A DNA stretch of 64,000 nucleotides from Actinomycetes bacterium (lineage in GTDB: Bacteria > Actinomycetota > Actinomycetes > Mycobacteriales > Mycobacteriaceae). The position numbers were made by a program, and so were the translations under genes. The notes below the pieces were generated by a model, which did no database searches, had not been told where the DNA came from, and saw only the letters and a program-made list of their open reading frames with translations. Where the stretch lies: NCBI GenBank assembly GCA_022601275.1, contig JAHZIT010000093.1, positions 1-64,000 of the forward strand. The letters are read 5' to 3'. Positions 52,080-63,564 of this stretch are shown piece by piece (the first letter of the stretch is position 1; each line of letters opens with the position of its first letter).

Positions 52080-53333
52080 CTAGGCCAATGCCCGGTCCAG
52101 GTCGGCCAGCAGATCCTCAGTGCCTTCCAACCCGACTGATATGCGCACCACGCCATCGCCCAACCCGATCGCGGCCCGGCCTTCCGGTCCCATCGCCCGA
52201 TGCGTCGTCGTCGCCGGATGGGTGATCAGCGACTTGGCGTCCCCGAGGTTGTTCGAGATATCGATGACCCGCAGCTTGTCCAGCACTTCGAACGCGCGCT
52301 CCTTACCACGGCCGTCCGGGGCATCGAGTTCGAAAGTCACCACGGTGCCGCCACCGGTCATCTGACGCTTGGCCAGATCGTACTGCGGATGCGACTCCAG
52401 GAACGGGTAGCGCACCCACCGCACCGCGGGGCTGGACTCCAGATACTCGGCGATTCGATGAGCCGAGGAATTCTGGTACTGCACACGCAATTCCAACGTC
52501 TCGAGACCCTTCAGCAGCGTCCAGGCATTGAAAGGACTGAGCGCCGGGCCGGTGTGCCGCATCAGCTTCTGTACAGGCTCGTCGATGTACTGCTTGTCGC
52601 CGAGGATGGCCCCGCCCAGTACCCGCCCCTGGCCGTCGATGTGTTTGGTACCCGAGTAGACGACCACGTCGGCGCCCAGCGGGAAACCGTGTTGCAGAAT
52701 CGGTGTCGCGAAGATGTTGTCCAGAACCACCTTCGCCCCGGCCGCGTGCGCAAGGTCGCAGACAGCGGCAATGTCGACCAATTGCTGCATCGGGTTGGAC
52801 GGCGTCTCGAAGAAGACTGCTCGAGTGGGTTTGGAGGAGTCGGACAGCGCCGCCTCCCACTGGGAAAGGTCGTCGCCGTCGACGAACACCGTCTCCACGC
52901 CCCAACGCGGGAGGATCTCGTTGCACACGACGTAGCAAGACCCGAAGAGACTGCGCGCCGCGACCAATCGATCACCGGCAGCCAGCAGCGCACCCAACGA
53001 AGTGAACACCGCAGACATCCCGGTGGACGTCGCGAAGCAGGCGGGCGCACCCTCGATAAGGCGCAATCGCTCTTCGAACATCGAGATCGTCGGGTTGCCG
53101 TAGCGCGAGTAGACATAACGATCTATCTCGCCGGTGAACGCCTTCTCCGCATCGGCTGCCGTCTCGTACACATACCCCGACGTCAGATACATCGCTTCGG
53201 CGGTTTCCTCGAAACCCGAACGCAGCAACCCGCCACGCACGCCGATGGTGGCCTGACTGACCCCCTCGGGCAGTTCGGCCGGTGTCCGCACCGACGGCAC
53301 GGGCTGGTCGTGACTGCTCACGATTGTCTCCAT
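52080..53333 (-). CDS. metZ: O-succinylhomoserine sulfhydrylase
   Basis: A 417-residue PLP enzyme of the Cys/Met metabolism family that makes homocysteine from an O-acylhomoserine and sulfide. The PLP lysine lies in YSGTKHIDGQGR. Other family segments are YSRYGNPT, the cofactor-stacking region SLFGSCY and DNIFATP. It matches Rv0391 (metZ) in order and neighbours: it overlaps the rhodanese gene upstream by 16 bp, as expected for Rv0390-Rv0391. The rhodanese may provide or handle reduced sulfur for this step. Confidence 0.93.
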   Translation of the reverse strand: METIVSSHDQPVPSVRTPAELPEGVSQATIGVRGGLLRSGFEETAEAMYLTSGYVYETAADAEKAFTGEIDRYVYSRYGNPTISMFEERLRLIEGAPACFATSTGMSAVFTSLGALLAAGDRLVAARSLFGSCYVVCNEILPRWGVETVFVDGDDLSQWEAALSDSSKPTRAVFFETPSNPMQQLVDIAAVCDLAHAAGAKVVLDNIFATPILQHGFPLGADVVVYSGTKHIDGQGRVLGGAILGDKQYIDEPVQKLMRHTGPALSPFNAWTLLKGLETLELRVQYQNSSAHRIAEYLESSPAVRWVRYPFLESHPQYDLAKRQMTGGGTVVTFELDAPDGRGKERAFEVLDKLRVIDISNNLGDAKSLITHPATTTHRAMGPEGRAAIGLGDGVVRISVGLEGTEDLLADLDRALA

Positions 53334-53731
53334 GGAAGTCCGCGGGCCCGCCAGCCGGTACCACCGCGATGGCCCTGTTCATCGAGGTTGCCCTCGAAAC
53401 CGTCCAGCATGTTGTAGGACGGAGTGATACCCGCTGCCGTGGCCGCCCGGGCCGCAGGGATAGAACGGTTACCGGAGCGACACAGGAACACCACCGCGCT
53501 TTCGCCCGGGGTGACCCCCGAGGCCAGCAGATCGTCGACGAAGCCCTCGTTGCGCGAGCCGTCCGTGCGATTCCACTCGACGTAGACGACATCGCGGTCC
53601 AGGCTTGCGAGGTCGGCCACCCCGACCAAACGCCACTCGGCTGCCGTGCGACAGTCGACCAGCACGGCTTCGGGGTTCTCGCTCAGCAGCTTCCAGGCCT
53701 CTTCAGGCGTGACATCTCCGGCATAACTCAC
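53318..53731 (-). CDS. Rhodanese-domain protein (Rv0390-like)
   Basis: A 137-residue single-domain rhodanese. The active-site loop CRSGNRS in VVFLCRSGNRSIPAA carries the catalytic Cys that forms a persulfide; the N-terminal AVLVDCRTAAEW is typical. The start is GTG 53731 (VSYAGDVTPEEAW); a long in-frame extension to 53950 is not similar and overlaps the upstream gene. Its coupling to metZ suggests delivery of sulfur to homocysteine synthesis. Confidence 0.88.
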   Translation of the reverse strand: MSYAGDVTPEEAWKLLSENPEAVLVDCRTAAEWRLVGVADLASLDRDVVYVEWNRTDGSRNEGFVDDLLASGVTPGESAVVFLCRSGNRSIPAARAATAAGITPSYNMLDGFEGNLDEQGHRGGTGWRARGLPWRQS

Positions 53732-53750
53732 GTTCGTGAGTGTCCCACAG

Positions 53751-54197
53751 CTAATTGGGCCCGGTCGAACAGACCTTCCATACACCGTCCTGGCGTGCGA
53801 ACAGCATCTCGACGGTCTCCTTGGCGTCAGGATCTTTGTCGAAGTGGTAGGTGACGTCGGCGGTGGCCCGGTCGCCTTCGATAGCCATGTTGGTCGCGCG
53901 GTCGACAAAGCGCTCACCACGGTTCGTCGACGAATCACGTTGCCTGGCAATTACTTCTGCTTCGATACCCCGGTGCTCCGCGCAGGTGTAGGCACGGAAG
54001 TCAGCGTAGTCCTGGCGCTGTAGCGCGTCGTTCCGCGCAACCACTGCGCGACCGATCTGCTGTTCGTCGGTGAGCTCGTCACCGGAGAGCGCATTGGACA
54101 ACCAGACCGCGATCAAGCCGATGACGATGATCGCGAGTGCGGCCAGGAACGGACCGGGGCTCGCGCCATTGGAAGACTTGTCAGAAGGTTCTTTCAT
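53751..54197 (-). CDS. Single-pass membrane protein with NTF2-like domain
   Basis: A 148-residue protein with one N-terminal helix (about 16-38) and an extracytoplasmic domain that looks like the small alpha+beta NTF2/DUF4878 fold (GRAVVARNDALQRQDYADFR, then GDRATADVTYHFDKDP and WKVCSTG). Two Cys residues, in YTCAEH and VCSTG, could form a disulfide. The function is unknown. It overlaps purT by 4 bp (ATGA) and precedes the rhodanese gene by 19 bp, so it belongs to the purT-metZ unit. Confidence 0.75.
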   Translation of the reverse strand: MKEPSDKSSNGASPGPFLAALAIIVIGLIAVWLSNALSGDELTDEQQIGRAVVARNDALQRQDYADFRAYTCAEHRGIEAEVIARQRDSSTNRGERFVDRATNMAIEGDRATADVTYHFDKDPDAKETVEMLFARQDGVWKVCSTGPN

Positions 54198-55408
54198 CGG
54201 AGCCCGCGCAGAGCCGTCGCGACCCGGCGAGCGCGGTCGCGGGCGACAATCGGATCGGGTGCTGTCGCCGTCGAGAGGGCGAGCCAGCGCCGAGCTTCCG
54301 GCGCATCGCTTCGGCCGAATAGACGCACGTCGCTTTCCGCGACGGCCAGCGCGTCGGCCAGGTGGGCGCGCAGCTGTGCGTCCTCCGCATCGAGGCTGTC
54401 CGCCTTCGCCGACGCTGAACCCGACGCACGACCCGGCCCTGACGCATAGCGCACCTCGACGGCGCCCGGCGAGATCATGATGGTGTCCACCGGAAGCCCG
54501 AGGATGGCCCGAGCGTGCAGCTCGAACTCGGAGAGCCGCTGCGAGCGCAGGGTCACCAGCCCACTGTCATCGGGCCGCGGCGCCACGTCGGCGAAATAGA
54601 CCTCGTCGCCACGTACCAGCAACTCCACGCTGAACACCCCGCGACCACCCAGCGAATTGACGATGCGGGCGGCGATCGATTTCGCATCGTCCAGCGCGGC
54701 CGGTGAAAGCTGCTGGGGCTGCCAGGATTCCAGGCTCCCATCAGCTGATTGGTGGTGACCGATCGGCTCACAGAAATGGACGACCGGTCCGGTGGGGCCG
54801 CTGGTGCGCACCGTCAGCAACGTCACCTGGGCATCGACCTCGACGATGGTCTCGACCATGACACGTTGCAGGCTGAGGCGGCCCCCGGCGACGGCGCGGC
54901 GCCAAGCAGGATCGACGTCTTCCGCCCCCCGCAGCACCGACTCGCCCTCACCTGGGGCGGCGGCGACCGGCTTGACCGCCAACGGGAAACCCGCGTGCTG
55001 TCCGATCGCGGTGAGCTCTGCTGCCGAACCGGCGAACCAGAACGGGACCGTGGGCAGGCCGAGCTCGTCGGCCGCAAGCCGCCGCAAGCCTTCACCGTCG
55101 AGCGCCAGGCGGGAGCCGCGCGGCGTCGGGAACACCTCCACGTCGCCACGCTCGGCAATCTTCGTCAGCGCGTCCATGGCGACGGCGCCGTCGTCGGCCA
55201 CCGGGTAGTCCGGCTTCTCCTTCTCGATGAGCTCGGTGACCGCGTCGGCGTACCGGTCCACGGTGATCACCTCGGCACCGAGATGCCGGAACGCCAGCGC
55301 CAGCTCACCGTTACGTTCCCCGGCGCCAAGCAGCATCACCACTGCCGAACCGGGTGCGCGCACCGACGTCTGTTCAGAAATCGTGTCACCGTCCGTCGTG
55401 TCACTCAT
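54194..55408 (-). CDS. purT: Formate-dependent GAR transformylase
   Basis: A 404-residue ATP-grasp enzyme making formylglycinamide ribonucleotide from GAR, formate and ATP in purine synthesis. The N-terminal GAGERNGELALAFRHLG and YPVADDGAVAMDAL bind the substrate. The ATP-grasp domain includes PLAVKPVAAAPGEG, GGRGVFSVELLVRGDEVYF and ADVAPRPDDSG with metal-binding residues. The start is ATG 55408. It is probably the first gene of the leftward unit purT - membrane protein - rhodanese - metZ. The homologue is Rv0389. Confidence 0.93.
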   Translation of the reverse strand: MSDTTDGDTISEQTSVRAPGSAVVMLLGAGERNGELALAFRHLGAEVITVDRYADAVTELIEKEKPDYPVADDGAVAMDALTKIAERGDVEVFPTPRGSRLALDGEGLRRLAADELGLPTVPFWFAGSAAELTAIGQHAGFPLAVKPVAAAPGEGESVLRGAEDVDPAWRRAVAGGRLSLQRVMVETIVEVDAQVTLLTVRTSGPTGPVVHFCEPIGHHQSADGSLESWQPQQLSPAALDDAKSIAARIVNSLGGRGVFSVELLVRGDEVYFADVAPRPDDSGLVTLRSQRLSEFELHARAILGLPVDTIMISPGAVEVRYASGPGRASGSASAKADSLDAEDAQLRAHLADALAVAESDVRLFGRSDAPEARRWLALSTATAPDPIVARDRARRVATALRGLR

Positions 55409-55543
55409 CGTCCGTACACCCTGCCAGAACAGGCGACATGACGAGCCGCGCCATGCGCAACCGGGCGGTCGACTTGCACCCCGGGCGCGCCGGCCCCGCG
55501 CCGCGCGGGCACCGGTGCGCGGAAGTCTGAAAACATTGACGGT

Positions 55544-57616
55544 ATGGTCGGTCGGTTCTCGTGGGTGCTCGCGCTCGTCATCGTCGCTGCGTCCGGCGTA
55601 CTGATGGGACTCCTCGGCGGCAGTGACTCAGCGGAGCAGTCACCGGTTCCGGTTCCTCCAAGCGCTGAGTCGGCCCGGGCCGACTCAGCCCGCACCCAGT
55701 TCCCCGGCGGTGATCGCGTACCGGTGATTTTGGTGGTCAGCGGCGAAGACGGCGCTGCGTTGACACCGGCTGACAAACAAGCGGCCGATGCGGCCCGCCA
55801 GCGGATGCTGGGTGTCGCCGGGGCGAGCGAAGCGACGGGTCCGCCCATCCAGATCTCCGAAGACCGACAGGCCGCGGTGGCGGTGGTGCCGTTACCGGCA
55901 GACCTGTCCGGGTTTGCGCTCAACGACAAGATCCAGGCGCTACGCGCGGCCGCTGACCAGGGGCTTCCCGGTGACCTTCGAGCCGAGGTCACCGGCGGGC
56001 CGGCATTCGGCGCGGACATCGCCGACTCGTTCTCCGGCGCGAATCTGACACTGCTCATCGTGACCGCGACGGTGGTGGCACTGCTGCTGATCATCACCTA
56101 CCGGTCCCCGGTGTTGTGGCTCGCACCGCTGGTGGTGATCGGCTTCGCCGACCGGGTGGCCGCCGTCGTCGGCACGGCCGTCGCCGAAGCCCTGGATATG
56201 GCACCGGACGGGCAGTCGTCGGGGATCACCAGCGTTCTGGTCTTCGGTGCGGGCACAAACTATGCGTTGCTGCTGATCTCACGGTACCGAGAAGAGTTGG
56301 GACGTAACCGGTCCCATCACGATGCTCTGGATACCGCCGTCCGCCGCGCCGGCCCGGCCATCATCGCGAGCAACGCCACGGTGGTGTTGGCATTGTTGAC
56401 GTTGCTCCTGGCGTCGTCACCGAGCACCCGCAGCCTGGGGGTCCAGGCCGCCTCCGGACTGGTGGTCGCGGCGGTGTTCCTGTTGCTGGTACTACCCCCG
56501 GTGCTCGGAATTTTCGGGCGGAAGCTGTTCTGGCCGTTCATCCCTCAGGTAGGGGACGAAGCACTGACCGACCGGGGGGTCTGGCACCGGGTGGCCGCCT
56601 CCGTGGCGCGACGACCGGCGCAGGTCGCGGTGGTTTCGATCGGCGCGCTGGCCCTGCTGTGCACTGGATTGCTGAGCACACCGCTGGGCCTGTCACAAAC
56701 CGAGCAGTTCCGCGTCCAGGCCGAATCGGTCAACGGCTTCGACACACTCGCGGCGCACTTCCCCAGCGGACTGACCGATCCAACCTGGGTGATCGCGTCG
56801 ACCGATCGCGCCGCCGGGGTGCAGCGGGCGATCGACGACACACCCGGTGTCGTAGCGGTGACGCCCACCGGTACCGCGCCAAACGGCCTGAGCCAGTGGT
56901 CGGTGGTCCTCTCCGCTGCCCCGGCTTCCGATGAGGCATTCGGAGCCATTGATGCACTTCGTGATTCGGTGCACCGGGTCGACAGCGATGGACTTGTCGG
57001 CGGCTCCGATGCCAAGGCAAGAGATGCGGCTGCAGCCGCCGGGCACGACCGCGCAGTGGTGGTACCCGCGATCCTCGCGGTGGTATTGCTGGTGCTGTAC
57101 GTTTTGCTGCGCTCGGCACTGGCGCCGCTGGTCCTGGTTGCCGTCACGGTGCTGAGCGCGCTGGCCGCCCTCGGGCTGGGCGGCTGGGCGGGCGTGCATG
57201 TGTTCGGATTCCCAGCACTGGACAACACCGCTCCCCTGTTGGCCTTCCTGTTCCTGGTCGCCCTCGGGGTGGACTACACCATCTTCCTGGTGACCCGCGC
57301 TCGTGAGGAGACACCGGAGCACGGCACCCGCGACGGCATCATCCGGGCAGTCTCGGCGACCGGCGCGGTGATCAGCAGTGCGGGCATCGTATTGGCCGCG
57401 GTGTTCTGCGTGCTGGCCGTACTTCCCTTGATCGTGCTCACCCAACTGGGCATCATTGTCGGGTTGGGCATCCTGTTGGACACCTTCTTGGTGCGGACAG
57501 TGATCATCCCGGCGCTGTTCACCCTGATCGGCCCCCGGATCTGGTGGCCCGCGCTGCAAGGCGAGACCGCCGGTTCCCCGGTACGACGGGCGGGCGGCCG
57601 ACACCGCGCCCGATAG
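55544..57616 (+). CDS. MMPL-family RND transporter
   Basis: A 690-residue membrane transporter with the RND pattern: helix 1, an extracytoplasmic domain (about 30-165), helices 2-6, a second helix and domain (about 365-500), and helices 8-12. The two proton-relay motifs are visible. In the second repeat the normal Asp-Tyr pair occurs (GVDYTIFL, Asp577); in the first the Asp is replaced by Asn (GTNYALLL, Asn239). It is shorter than the mycolate flippase MmpL3 and resembles the YdfJ-like MMPL group. The substrate is probably a lipid or drug. It is divergent from purT across 135 bp. Confidence 0.87.
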   Translation: MVGRFSWVLALVIVAASGVLMGLLGGSDSAEQSPVPVPPSAESARADSARTQFPGGDRVPVILVVSGEDGAALTPADKQAADAARQRMLGVAGASEATGPPIQISEDRQAAVAVVPLPADLSGFALNDKIQALRAAADQGLPGDLRAEVTGGPAFGADIADSFSGANLTLLIVTATVVALLLIITYRSPVLWLAPLVVIGFADRVAAVVGTAVAEALDMAPDGQSSGITSVLVFGAGTNYALLLISRYREELGRNRSHHDALDTAVRRAGPAIIASNATVVLALLTLLLASSPSTRSLGVQAASGLVVAAVFLLLVLPPVLGIFGRKLFWPFIPQVGDEALTDRGVWHRVAASVARRPAQVAVVSIGALALLCTGLLSTPLGLSQTEQFRVQAESVNGFDTLAAHFPSGLTDPTWVIASTDRAAGVQRAIDDTPGVVAVTPTGTAPNGLSQWSVVLSAAPASDEAFGAIDALRDSVHRVDSDGLVGGSDAKARDAAAAAGHDRAVVVPAILAVVLLVLYVLLRSALAPLVLVAVTVLSALAALGLGGWAGVHVFGFPALDNTAPLLAFLFLVALGVDYTIFLVTRAREETPEHGTRDGIIRAVSATGAVISSAGIVLAAVFCVLAVLPLIVLTQLGIIVGLGILLDTFLVRTVIIPALFTLIGPRIWWPALQGETAGSPVRRAGGRHRAR

Positions 57617-57626
57617 CCCGCCGCGG

Positions 57627-58295
57627 TCAGGGGTCACCCCGCACGTCGATAACACCTGATCGCGCCAGGATCACCAGGCTCACCACCAGCACCCACGCCG
57701 GAAAGGCCACCGTCATCCACAGGTTGATGTCGCTGGCCACCAGAACACTGAGCGCGACCAGGTAGGTCAGCACCACCAGCCAGACGGGCATCAGCCGGGT
57801 CCGCAACCAGATGGTCGCCAGCGACATCATGAACACCGCCGCCATCTTCAGCGCATAGGTGTTGCTCAGCGAAACGAGGAGTCCCTGACCGAAGGCGGCC
57901 ACCTCGGTGCGGGTGCCGTCGGCTGACAGAAACTCCTTGCTGGCGAGCAGCCCTGCGCCAACGGCGGTGGACGCGTAGATCATCGCCAGGAATAACAGAC
58001 CACTGCCGATGAACACCGTCGAGAAGAACTTGTCCTCCAACGGGCCGAGAACGTCGCGTATCACGCCGATGAACCAGAGGAACGCGATGCCTGCAAACGG
58101 CATCAGCACCACCGCGACCCGCAGGCGATCATCCGACCCCGCGACCCATTGCTCGCCGAGTTCGGCATCGGCGGGCATGGCAGTACGGATCATCACCAGA
58201 ACGGCGCCGAAAAGCAGCGCGAACAGCACACCGGCGAAGGCCGCCGCGCGCGGTGTCGAGAGGCGGCGGATGTGGCGGTCAATGGGATGCGTCAC
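57627..58295 (-). CDS. Polytopic membrane protein of unknown function
   Basis: A 222-residue protein with about six predicted helices, starting at GTG 58295 (VTHPIDRHIRRLSTPR). Hydrophobic stretches include AAFAGVLFALLFGAVLVM and WLVVLTYLVALSVLV, and the loops are short. No family is recognised by eye; similar proteins are annotated as hypothetical in actinobacteria. It lies convergent with the MMPL gene (10 bp apart) and 40 bp downstream of the P450 gene on the same strand, so it may be its co-transcribed neighbour. A longer in-frame version to 58721 is antisense-type noise inside the P450 gene. Confidence 0.72.
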   Translation of the reverse strand: MTHPIDRHIRRLSTPRAAAFAGVLFALLFGAVLVMIRTAMPADAELGEQWVAGSDDRLRVAVVLMPFAGIAFLWFIGVIRDVLGPLEDKFFSTVFIGSGLLFLAMIYASTAVGAGLLASKEFLSADGTRTEVAAFGQGLLVSLSNTYALKMAAVFMMSLATIWLRTRLMPVWLVVLTYLVALSVLVASDINLWMTVAFPAWVLVVSLVILARSGVIDVRGDP

Positions 58296-58335
58296 CGTTC
58301 CATGGTGGCATGCCGGGCCCGTCAGATGCAGTTGA

Positions 58336-61300
58336 TCAGCCCGCCCACACATCCTCGACGTAGCGATCCGACTCGACCAGGCCGATGAGCCAGTCGCGGG
58401 CATCGCTCTCGCTTGCCCCGGTGCGCGCGCGGTAGATGTCGATGAACGCCTGCCGCACGGCCGGGGCCATCTTGGCGCCATCGCCACAGACGAAAACGTG
58501 GGTGTCGCTCGTGGGGTCGCCGAGAAGTGCCCAGACGTCCTCGGCGTCGGCAGCGATGCGGTCCTGCACGTAGCGGACGCCGTTCTGCGGTGCCCGCGAG
58601 AAGGCCGGGCGCATCGAGACGATCCCGAGCCCTTCGGCTTCGATGAACTGGTCCTTGAAGATGTAGTCCACGTCGGGGTCGCGGACCCCGAAGAAGCACA
58701 GCGCGGTGGTATACGGCTCACCCGCTGCTCTGGCCGCCAAGCGGTCGCCGAGGAACCCGCAGAACGGCGCTACGCCGGTGCCTGCGCTGACCAGGATGAC
58801 GTTCTTCTCTGGGTCCGCGCCCGCCCGGAAGGCCTTGCGTGCCGGATCAACCCGGGCGCGGATCTGTTCCCCGGCGCCGATGCCGGCGAGATGGTTTGAG
58901 GCAACACCTTTGAAGAGGCCTTGGCCCGATCGGGCCGGCGCGTCGAGCACGCTCACCACGAGACCGACGACATCCGGGGACAGTCGCGAGGACGACGAGA
59001 TGGAGTAGTGCCGGGGTGTCATCGGCTCGAGCAGCTCGAGAAGCTCTGCACCGGTGATGTCGCAGGCAGGGAACTCCTCAAGAATTTCGATGGGGCTGAG
59101 GGCACACGGCTCGGATGCGGCGGCAAGCTCTTCGAGGCGTTTCCGCTCCGGTTGGCATGGATTGGCCGCGGCGAGCTTCCGCAGTTGGCCGTTCGTCGCG
59201 GGCTTGCGAAGCTCGACGAGGTGGGTGAGCAATTCGCGCACGCTCACCTCGCGGTCGAGTGCAATGAGCCGCCGCGAGGTCCGCCGAGGGTTGATCGACA
59301 GGCGTTCCGCCGCGTCGATTTCCAACGATGCGATAACCGCTTCGACCACATCGGCTGGGTTGTCGGCGAGCACCGTCAAATGATCGCCGGTCTGGTACTC
59401 GAAGCCTTCGGGGAGGGCAACGCGGACATTTCTCTTGGCTTGCCCGAGGGCGTTTTCGCCACTGACCAGCTCGGTGTTTTCCAGCACCACCATCGGTGTC
59501 ACCGCGAACCGTGCGTCGATTGCCGCGGTAACCGGACCGGTGATGGTGTGCAGATCGTAGAGCGGCTCGTCCATCGAGGTCTTCAGCGTTGAGTCGGGGT
59601 CTCCGAAGAGCTCGGACAACGCCAATCCCAGCGCGACAGTGAACTCTTCGACCGTCCCGGTGAGGTCGCCCGAGGTGTCCGCAGCGCCCATCGGGACCAG
59701 ACGCCTGCCGCCGAGTTCGGCCAGCCGTTCGTCGATGCGCTTCGGCACCGCCTGGTAGGTATCGGTCCAGTTGTGGTCCCCTACGCCCAGCACCGCGAAG
59801 CGGGGCGAGCCACTCAGTGCGGCATCCTTGTCGTTAAGCCAGGCGAAGAAGGCGCGCGCATCATCGGTCGGCTGTCCGTTGTAGGACGACGCGACAATCA
59901 GTATCGCGTCGACCTCAGGCAGGTCACCGACGGCGTCATCCAACGGTCCGAGCGTTGCGACGCAGCCCACATCGGTGGCTTCCTCTTGCAGTTGGCTGGC
60001 CAGCGCCCGACAGGTGCCGAGGTTCGAGCCGTGCAGGATCGCCACGGTGGTTCCGGCCTTGATGGATGAAACCACCTGCGGCTGGACCGCGGTGGAGCCG
60101 GCCGTGTCCGCCGGCGCTGCGTGATGGCGGTCGGCCGGGGTGCGCCGGATCAGATCAAGGTGGAAACCGACCGGCCGGCGACTCAGCTCGCCCTCCCACC
60201 GCGGTACATAGTGTTGCGAATCGATCAGACGGTATCGATGGAGCACCCGGGCGATCGCCATGGTGGCCTCGTGCAGGGCGAACTGGCGGCCGATGCACGA
60301 CCGAGGTCCGGTGCCAAACGGTTTGAACAGGGCCGACGGTCGGGCTGCGGCAAGGTCGGGTTCGAACCGGTCGGGGTCGAAGAGCTCTACGTTGTCGCCC
60401 CATTCCGGCTGCCGGTGTAGCGCTCCGGTGAGCACGGTGACCGCTTCGCCCTGCTTGACCGGGTACTTGCCGCCGATAACTTGGTCGGTAAGAGCCATCC
60501 GGTCGAAGTTCAGCACAGGAGGCGACAGCCGGAGCGTCTCGTTGAGTACTTGTCGCAGATAGGTGAGTTTGCCGATGTCGTCGTAGCTGGGCAGGTAGTC
60601 ATCGTCGGAGCCGAACACCCCGTCCACCTCGGCCTGCACCCGGGAGTGCACCAGCGGATGCCGGACGATGTTGTAGAGCGCAGTGGGCATCAGCTCTGAG
60701 GTCGTCAGCTGCCCGGCGATGAGGAAGGTCATGATCTGGTTACGGATGTTTTCCGGCTCGAGCACCGGGTTACCGTCGGCGTCGTGCTTGAGCATGGAGT
60801 ACAGCAGGTCGTCGGCCTCATCTGAGCCGGCGCGATGCCGATCGATCAGTTCGTCGAAGTATCCGTGGAGGTTGGCCAGCTCGGCCTCGAATTCGGAGGC
60901 ATATTGCGGTGATCCGACCATATCGAGCGCGGTGGTGAAACTCTTCGGGATCGGAGCAAGGCCGTCATGATCGAAGGACTCGAAGCGTGCTCCGAATCCA
61001 GCCAACGCGACGGTGTCCATCGCAAGCTTCTGCAGATCGCCGGATACGTCCACCGGCTGCCGGCCGATGCTGGCATCCCACCGGGCGATGAGCTTGCCGT
61101 TGATGTCCAGCATCGCGGCGTGGTAATTACGCAGACCGGTGTAGCTGAACCCCGGCAGCAGGACGTCGTGTGCCTTTTGCCAATTCGGCTCACCGTGATA
61201 CGCGGTGAACAGCCCGTCTCCCGCCAATTGGCGGATATCGGCGAGCGGCTTGGTCAGGTTCTTGGCGAACCTGCTCTCGTCGCACACCTCCTCGACCAGC

Positions 61301-61503
61301 GCCATGGAGCACAGGTACAACCGTTGACCACCGCTGTAGTCCCCATAGAAAATCGGCCCATGGAGCTCACCGAGGATGTCGATGGGGAGTGCGTAGGGTC
61401 GGCCGGCCAAATCCGCCGGGGTGGGGAGTGCACCTTCGGCGGAAGGGACGTTCTCGAGCTGTGGGGGCAAAGAGGGTTCGAATTCGGCCACGCCGGACAG
61501 CAT
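58336..61503 (-). CDS. Self-sufficient cytochrome P450 / P450 reductase (CYP102, BM3-like)
   Basis: A 1055-residue fusion of a P450 haem domain (about 1-470), an FMN domain (about 490-640; ILHGSNLGTCRALA) and a FAD/NADPH reductase domain (about 660-1055; RHYSISSSSR, VSAGTGVAPFCGF). The haem Cys is Cys403 in FGTGPRSCIG and the ExxR is ETLR (322-325). The substrate is probably a fatty acid or similar long-chain compound, hydroxylated with NADPH. Compared with B. megaterium BM3, Phe87 is kept (Phe99) and Tyr51 is kept, but Arg47 appears to be Gly. The I-helix reads AGQLTTSE (263-270), so the acidic Glu267 of BM3 is Leu266 here. Confidence 0.92.
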   Translation of the reverse strand: MLSGVAEFEPSLPPQLENVPSAEGALPTPADLAGRPYALPIDILGELHGPIFYGDYSGGQRLYLCSMALVEEVCDESRFAKNLTKPLADIRQLAGDGLFTAYHGEPNWQKAHDVLLPGFSYTGLRNYHAAMLDINGKLIARWDASIGRQPVDVSGDLQKLAMDTVALAGFGARFESFDHDGLAPIPKSFTTALDMVGSPQYASEFEAELANLHGYFDELIDRHRAGSDEADDLLYSMLKHDADGNPVLEPENIRNQIMTFLIAGQLTTSELMPTALYNIVRHPLVHSRVQAEVDGVFGSDDDYLPSYDDIGKLTYLRQVLNETLRLSPPVLNFDRMALTDQVIGGKYPVKQGEAVTVLTGALHRQPEWGDNVELFDPDRFEPDLAAARPSALFKPFGTGPRSCIGRQFALHEATMAIARVLHRYRLIDSQHYVPRWEGELSRRPVGFHLDLIRRTPADRHHAAPADTAGSTAVQPQVVSSIKAGTTVAILHGSNLGTCRALASQLQEEATDVGCVATLGPLDDAVGDLPEVDAILIVASSYNGQPTDDARAFFAWLNDKDAALSGSPRFAVLGVGDHNWTDTYQAVPKRIDERLAELGGRRLVPMGAADTSGDLTGTVEEFTVALGLALSELFGDPDSTLKTSMDEPLYDLHTITGPVTAAIDARFAVTPMVVLENTELVSGENALGQAKRNVRVALPEGFEYQTGDHLTVLADNPADVVEAVIASLEIDAAERLSINPRRTSRRLIALDREVSVRELLTHLVELRKPATNGQLRKLAAANPCQPERKRLEELAAASEPCALSPIEILEEFPACDITGAELLELLEPMTPRHYSISSSSRLSPDVVGLVVSVLDAPARSGQGLFKGVASNHLAGIGAGEQIRARVDPARKAFRAGADPEKNVILVSAGTGVAPFCGFLGDRLAARAAGEPYTTALCFFGVRDPDVDYIFKDQFIEAEGLGIVSMRPAFSRAPQNGVRYVQDRIAADAEDVWALLGDPTSDTHVFVCGDGAKMAPAVRQAFIDIYRARTGASESDARDWLIGLVESDRYVEDVWAG

Positions 61504-61532
61504 ATGCGTGACTGAGCGCCGCAGGCAGCGAA

Positions 61533-63523
<1,991 letters not shown>

Positions 63524-63564
63524 TCACCATCGACCTGATCGCCGCCCGTTTCGCGAGGAGCAGA

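Noticed and set aside
57627..58721. Longer version of the membrane protein gene reaching into the P450 gene
   Set aside because: The first 140 residues would be out-of-frame translation of the P450 reductase domain and are not membrane-like. GTG 58295 is the sensible start.
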